Assembly: GCA_965214295.1 (NCBI GenBank)
Contig: OZ243944.1
Coordinates: forward strand, 1,240,001 to 1,304,000
Direction: 5' to 3'
Source of the DNA: JAJDUF01 sp965214295
GTDB taxonomy: Bacteria; Chloroflexota; UBA11872; UBA12225; JAJDUF01
Length of the DNA: 64,000 nt
A program made the translations under genes and the position numbers. Shown here one piece after another: positions 60,207-64,000 of this stretch; position 1 is the stretch's first letter; every line of letters starts with the position of its first letter. Under the pieces are notes generated by a model. It did not search any database. It had not been told where the DNA came from and was given only the letters and a program-made list of their open reading frames with translations.

Positions 60207-61592
60207 CTAAGGACGCTTCCGCAGCACGAGCACCCAATCGTCGTTGATCCGCTCCTGGCGGGGCACCTTGATAAAGTGGCGGATTACTTCCGAGCAGAAA
60301 TACGTCTCTAGCTCGAAGCCGACCTCTTCCGCGATCTCGGCGAGAAACTGATGCGTCGGCACGCGGCGCCGGCGGATCATGTTGTTGCCGACGACGACGA
60401 CGTAGCGGCCGCCCGGTCGCAGCACGCGCCGCACCTCCGCCAGGTTGCGGCGCATATCCTCGAAATACTTGTAGATGATGAACGAGCGCCGCCGGTCCAC
60501 CGCGTAGATATCGGCCAGCAGCGCGTCGAGGTCTACGATACCGGTCTGCTGTAAGTCGGCGTACTCCTTGGCGCGGACTACCTCGGTGCCGATGTGGTGG
60601 CGCTTGAGGTTCGCCATCGGGCCATCCGGCCATAGCTCCAGCCAGCTCATTTCCAACTGGTGGGTGCGCGGATAGTCCACCGCGTTGATGTACGGCGGCG
60701 AGGTGACGGCCAGTTCGACGGACTCGTCGGGGTGCGACAGTACACGTGCATCGTCGGCCATGATCTTAACCGGGACGTCGCGTGGACAGACCGCCTCGAA
60801 CTCCTGCATGCGGGCAATACTTTGCTCGGCAGCCTTGCGGAAAAGCTCCAGCGCCATACCGGGGATGATGCGCTTGTTCAGCTTGGCGCGCACCACGGTA
60901 CGGGTGCAGTTGTTGTCGGCGTTGGAGACGGCGCGGACGATAGACGACATCGCCACGAGGAAGAAGTCCCGATACTGCTGCCGGTCGGCCTTGCGTATAC
61001 GGAACTGCGACCAGAACGGGATGGCGTGGATGGCGCTGCGGATCAACCCCAGCTCCTCCGAGATGTCCGGTCGAAACCAGAGGGTATCGCGCCGCGGAAA
61101 TTCGGGGAGGACGATTTGGAAGGAATGCTTGCGCTCCCAGATGGCGGCGACGAGCCAAGCCCAGATTTTGGCCAGCGTTTGCGCCGACAGCGGCGTCGTC
61201 TTGACGCCGGCCAAGAGGCGGGCAAAGGGGTCCACGTCCGCGCCAATCGAGGGTCGCCGGGTCAGCAGTGCCTCGATATTGACGGTCCCGGAGCCGCACA
61301 TCGGATCAATGATCGGACCTTCGCGGGCGTAGCGCCGGACGGCCCAACGCGGTAGCTCCGGGAAGAACTTGGCCGGGTACTTGTGGAGACCGTGGGTCAG
61401 ATACGACTGGTGCCGGCTGATGATGAGCAGACGCGAGCCGGTTTTGATCTCCCTGTCCGGCGCCAGGTCGCCCTCGACGATGCGGCGTGTGCCACTGGCC
61501 TGAAGGCGAATTGGCACAGTCAAAATCGGCGCCGCTTGCGGCGCCACAGCGGCACGTTGAGACAGTCGCGGCAATGTCCACACGGTATTCAT
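60207..61592 (-). CDS. Orphan DNA methyltransferase (TSPPY type)
   Basis: 461 residues from ATG 61592 (no clear ribosome site; the upstream frame extends through a palindrome). The catalytic motif IV is TSPPYINAVDYPRT, typical of N4-cytosine (or some N6-adenine) methylases; the SAM motif I appears later in order as IIDPMCGSGTVNIEAL. The N-terminus has SYLTHGLHKYPAKFFPELPR, a THGxHKYPAKF motif of a solitary methylase family. No endonuclease gene is adjacent, so it may be an orphan used for regulation or protection. Confidence 0.85.
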   Translation of the reverse strand: MNTVWTLPRLSQRAAVAPQAAPILTVPIRLQASGTRRIVEGDLAPDREIKTGSRLLIISRHQSYLTHGLHKYPAKFFPELPRWAVRRYAREGPIIDPMCGSGTVNIEALLTRRPSIGADVDPFARLLAGVKTTPLSAQTLAKIWAWLVAAIWERKHSFQIVLPEFPRRDTLWFRPDISEELGLIRSAIHAIPFWSQFRIRKADRQQYRDFFLVAMSSIVRAVSNADNNCTRTVVRAKLNKRIIPGMALELFRKAAEQSIARMQEFEAVCPRDVPVKIMADDARVLSHPDESVELAVTSPPYINAVDYPRTHQLEMSWLELWPDGPMANLKRHHIGTEVVRAKEYADLQQTGIVDLDALLADIYAVDRRRSFIIYKYFEDMRRNLAEVRRVLRPGGRYVVVVGNNMIRRRRVPTHQFLAEIAEEVGFELETYFCSEVIRHFIKVPRQERINDDWVLVLRKRP

Positions 61593-61731
61593 GGCGGGGA
61601 ATGTACAAGTTGCGCCGCCCGGCCGCAACTTTTCGGGATATTGGTCAGCAGAGTGCTTGCCGTGCGTTGCCGCAGCGGGCATGATAGCGGGGGTAGGCTG
61701 CTCGCGGTTAACCTTCAGCCAACGTGTGAAT

Positions 61732-61761
61732 CGTAGGGGCACAGCATGCTGCGCCCCTACG
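61732..61761. repeat. GTAGGGGC-family palindrome
   Basis: CGTAGGGGCACAGC and ATGCTGCGCCCCTACG form an almost perfect dyad around CATG. It lies between the divergent methyltransferase gene and the exonuclease gene, close to both starts. Confidence 0.7.
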
Positions 61762-61774
61762 CGGGGACATTGAG

Positions 61775-62589
61775 ATGCTTGCGCCAACGACACCCATCGA
61801 AGACGTCCCGCTGGCCGTGGTAGACGTGGAGACGACGGGGCTGAAGCCGCTGGCCGGCCATCGCGTGTGTGAGATCGCCGTCCTGCGCGTGGATCCGGGG
61901 GCCGAGCCGCGCCTCTTTGTGTCGCTGGTCAACCCCGGGCGGCCTATCGGCCCCGGCGCGCGTGCCGTGAACGGCATCGCGAATCGGGAGGTTGCCGATG
62001 CCCCGTCTTTCGACTCGCTCATCCCACGGATCAACGCTGGCCTCGACGGGGCGGTGCTGGTGGCCCACAACGCACCCTTCGACTTGGGCTTTTTGCGTGC
62101 GGAATACCGCCGCGCGGGAGGCGGTTTCCGGCCCTGCCGGTCCTCGATACGCTGGCCTTGGCGCGCGGTTGCTTCCGGTTTCCGGGCAACAGCCTGGCCG
62201 AGGTGGCCCGGCAGCTAGGGGTGTCGAGGAAGGGTCTGCATCGGGCGAAAGGCGACGTGTGGGCCACCTACCGGGTGCTGCAACACATGATCGAGGAGCT
62301 GCGCGAGGTCGACTGCCGCACGCTGGGCGACTTCCTGGCCGCGCATCGCTCCCTGCCGCTCGACCGCGCCATCGAGTCGAGCGATCTGCCGGAGCCGCTG
62401 GCGACTGCTGTGCGCGACGGGCGACCCATCGCTATGCGCTACGCCAAGCCGGGTGAGACCAATGAGCGGGTCGTCAGTCCGCTCTTGGTGGAGGGGCGGT
62501 ACCTCGTCGCCTACTGCCACCTACGCGCTGACGAGCGCACCTTTCGCCTCGACCGCATCGTGGCTACCTGGTGGCCGGACGAGGGCTGA
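61775..62589 (+). CDS. DEDDh exonuclease with a C-terminal WYL-like domain, frameshifted
   Basis: The frame from ATG 61775 gives LAVVDVETTGLKPLAGHRVC (Asp17, Glu19), VNPGRPIGPGARAVNGIANR and LVAHNAPFDLGFLRAEYRR (Asp103), then loses the family pattern. The next frame continues with LPVLDTLALARGCFRFPGNS and LHRAKGDVWATYRVL (exo III His and Asp). The shift is near 62125-62135. Beyond residue 190 the sequence LPEPLATAVRDGRPIAMRYA then ERVVSPLLVEGRYLVAYCHL and RTFRLDRIV matches a WYL domain, an oligonucleotide-sensing fold. One added base restores a 271-residue fusion. It could be a DNA repair enzyme regulated by ligand, a pseudogene or a miscall. Confidence 0.7.
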
Positions 62590-62880
62590 TCGGCCGCAAC
62601 TCCTGATGGACCATCACCGAGCGATGAAGCGGGGGAGTCTGCCGCCCGTCATCGCGGGGGAAGCGGGAGTCCAGTGGCCGGGGGACGTGGATTGCGGCGG
62701 AGGCCGCAATGACGGGCAGGGAAGGCGAGGGAGAGTGTTGGGGTGAGCGCAAGCATGGTATTGTTGCGCCACTACATTAATTCCTGGCAGCGCGCTGTGC
62801 CGGAGTGTGTAGAAGCCGGAGCATCAATACGCCGCTGCGGCGACCCGGAATGCTACTTAACTACCTAGAGAGGAGAAGCC
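62590..62880. other. Intergenic region with two palindromic elements
   Basis: Two TGGATT...AATGACGG-family elements in opposite orientation (62648-62674 and 62688-62715) form a paired array. A GGCAGCGCGCTGTGCC-like dyad lies near 62787. The final stretch before 62881 holds the ribosome site GAGAGGAG of the next gene. Confidence 0.5.
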
Positions 62881-63984
62881 ATGACCAGCCAGACGGCGCT
62901 CATCGGTCAGCCGGTAGAGGAGCTGGACACGCCGGCCCTGTTGGTGGACCTGGACACTATGGAGGCCAATATCCGCCATATGGCCGACTATATGAGCCGG
63001 CATGGCGTACACTGGCGGCCGCATACCAAGGGCGTCAAGGTGCCCGCCATTGCCAGGCAGGAACTAGCGGCCGGGGCGTTCGGCGTGACTTGCGCCAAGC
63101 TGGGCGATGCGGAGTCGATGGCCGCCGCCGGGGTGGACAATATCCTTATCGCTAATCAGGTGGTGGGGAGGCGCAAGATCGAGCGTTTGGTTGCGCTCGT
63201 GCAACGCGGCACGACGGTTCTGGTGGCGGTAGAAAGTCTGGGCAACGCGCTGGCGCTCGACTCCGCAGCCACGGCCGGCGGGGTGAGCCTCAACGTCCTG
63301 GTCGAGGTGAACGTCGGCATGGACCGCTGCGGTCTTCCTCCCCATGAGCCGGCGGTGGCCTTTGCTCGCCGGATGCACGAGCTACCGGGCCTCGCGTTGC
63401 GGGGAGTGATGGCTTGGGAGGGGCATACCGGGCGGATCGAGGACCCGGAGGAGAAAAAACGCGGGATCGAGTACGCGGTCGGCCTGCTCGTTGCGACGGC
63501 CGAACAGTGCCGCGCAGCGGGGCTGCCGTGCGAGATCGTGAGCTGTGGTGGCACGCTCACCTACCACCACACGGCCACGCTCCCCGGCGTCACCGAGGTA
63601 CAGGCCGGCGGGGGAATCTTCTGCGACATGCAATACCGGAGCCGCGGTGTGGATCACCCCATCGCACTCAGTCTGCTGGCAACGGTCGTCAGTCGTCCGA
63701 CCCCGCAGCGCATCATCGTGGACAGCGGCTTCAAAGCCTTTGGGCAGCCGGTGGTGAATCCCCACCCCCGCGACATCGAAAACGTCGCGAGTCTCAGCCT
63801 GTCGGCGGAGCACGGCAAGATCGAGCTGGATACGCCGAACGACTCCGTGCAGGTAGGGGACAAAATCGTGATCTACGCCGGCTATGGGGATATGACCGTC
63901 TTCCTGCACGACGAGATGTACGGCATCCGCAACGGCCTGGTGGAGACGGTCTGGCCGGTATTCCCGCGCAGCAACTTCCGGTAG
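62881..63984 (+). CDS. D-threonine aldolase/DSD1-family PLP enzyme
   Basis: 367 residues, start ATG with GAGAGGAG upstream. Fold-type III PLP enzyme: ELDTPALLVDLDTMEANIRH, HWRPHTKGVKVPAIARQELA with the PLP-binding Lys50, EVNVGMDRCGLPP, CEIVSCGGTLTYHHTATLPG, EVQAGGGIFCDMQYR, IIVDSGFKAFGQPVVNPHPR. The C-terminal metal-binding His/Asp pattern is typical of D-threonine aldolase and D-serine dehydratase. It splits beta-hydroxy-D-amino acids such as D-threonine into glycine and an aldehyde. It ends just before the window edge. Confidence 0.9.
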   Translation: MTSQTALIGQPVEELDTPALLVDLDTMEANIRHMADYMSRHGVHWRPHTKGVKVPAIARQELAAGAFGVTCAKLGDAESMAAAGVDNILIANQVVGRRKIERLVALVQRGTTVLVAVESLGNALALDSAATAGGVSLNVLVEVNVGMDRCGLPPHEPAVAFARRMHELPGLALRGVMAWEGHTGRIEDPEEKKRGIEYAVGLLVATAEQCRAAGLPCEIVSCGGTLTYHHTATLPGVTEVQAGGGIFCDMQYRSRGVDHPIALSLLATVVSRPTPQRIIVDSGFKAFGQPVVNPHPRDIENVASLSLSAEHGKIELDTPNDSVQVGDKIVIYAGYGDMTVFLHDEMYGIRNGLVETVWPVFPRSNFR

Positions 63985-64000
63985 GCCCTGTTGACAGTGG

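Noticed and set aside
1..64000. tRNA and rRNA genes
   Set aside because: I looked for GGTTCGA-type T-arms and rRNA core sequences and found no cloverleaf or rRNA segment that I could support; a covariance-model scan would be decisive.

Overview
The window is 64 kb of GC-rich bacterial chromosome. It carries dnaA and dnaN side by side with a clear DnaA-box cluster between them, so it spans the replication origin. Several traits fit Chloroflexota, most likely a Thermomicrobia/Sphaerobacter-like or related lineage: Tat/lipoprotein-type solute-binding proteins with collagen-like linkers, many Gfo/Idh/MocA and phytanoyl-CoA dioxygenase genes, frequent GTG/TTG starts with GGAGG-type ribosome sites, and intergenic palindromic repeats. 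That placement is inference; no rRNA or marker comparison could be run.

Layout. 1-7.1 kb: a truncated GT-C type membrane glycosyltransferase with an 11-G tract near its start, two LivG/LivF ATPases without permeases, an SMP-30 lactonase, a SAM methyltransferase and a malate/lactate dehydrogenase. 7.2-16 kb: HNH endonuclease, a coiled-coil membrane protein, a RHH/ParE toxin-antitoxin pair with a frameshifted toxin, PcrA/UvrD helicase, KDPG aldolase, a HicA stump with HicB, and a penicillin-acylase-family enzyme. 16.0-16.6 kb: an array of 75-bp hairpin repeats. 16.7-25.5 kb: two glycosyltransferases, a CBS protein, a sulfur-trafficking set (TsuA-TusA-rhodanese), an ABC-2 exporter, a monothiol glutaredoxin and a small orphan protein. 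25.8-28.8 kb: dnaN-oriC-dnaA. 29-40.4 kb: tandem hotdog-like genes, a tandem-HTH regulator, a second coiled-coil protein, CocE-type hydrolase, RpiA, TauE, a HicB-like/MNT/HEPN operon, an esterase, SWIM protein, YgjP-like peptidase, SmpB, and a PIN-toxin pair. 40.6-46.2 kb: a single-chain restriction-modification enzyme and the rpsP-khpA-rimM-trmD cluster. 46.3-57.4 kb: ankyrin proteins (one fused to a truncated haemoglobin) and a sugar-acid/glycan catabolic group. 57.7-64 kb: Hsp20, thiol peroxidase, an aminoglycoside-phosphotransferase-like kinase, an orphan DNA methyltransferase, a DEDDh exonuclease-WYL gene with a frameshift, and a D-threonine-aldolase-family enzyme.

How the genes fit together. 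Mannonate dehydratase, oxidoreductases, lactonase and KDPG aldolase suggest uronate and sugar-acid use. TsuA, TusA, the rhodanese, TauE and perhaps the glutaredoxin suggest uptake and relay of reduced sulfur. Defence and addiction genes are dense (two broken toxins, MNT/HEPN, PIN, restriction-modification, orphan methyltransferase). At least four families of dispersed inverted repeats decorate the intergenic spaces, and two appear to have entered coding sequence. The most notable candidates for undescribed biology are the 75-bp hairpin array, the paired 127-bp MITE-like element, the PIN gene with its unrecognised 263-residue partner, the haemoglobin-ankyrin fusion and the in-frame palindromic insertion in the restriction enzyme gene.
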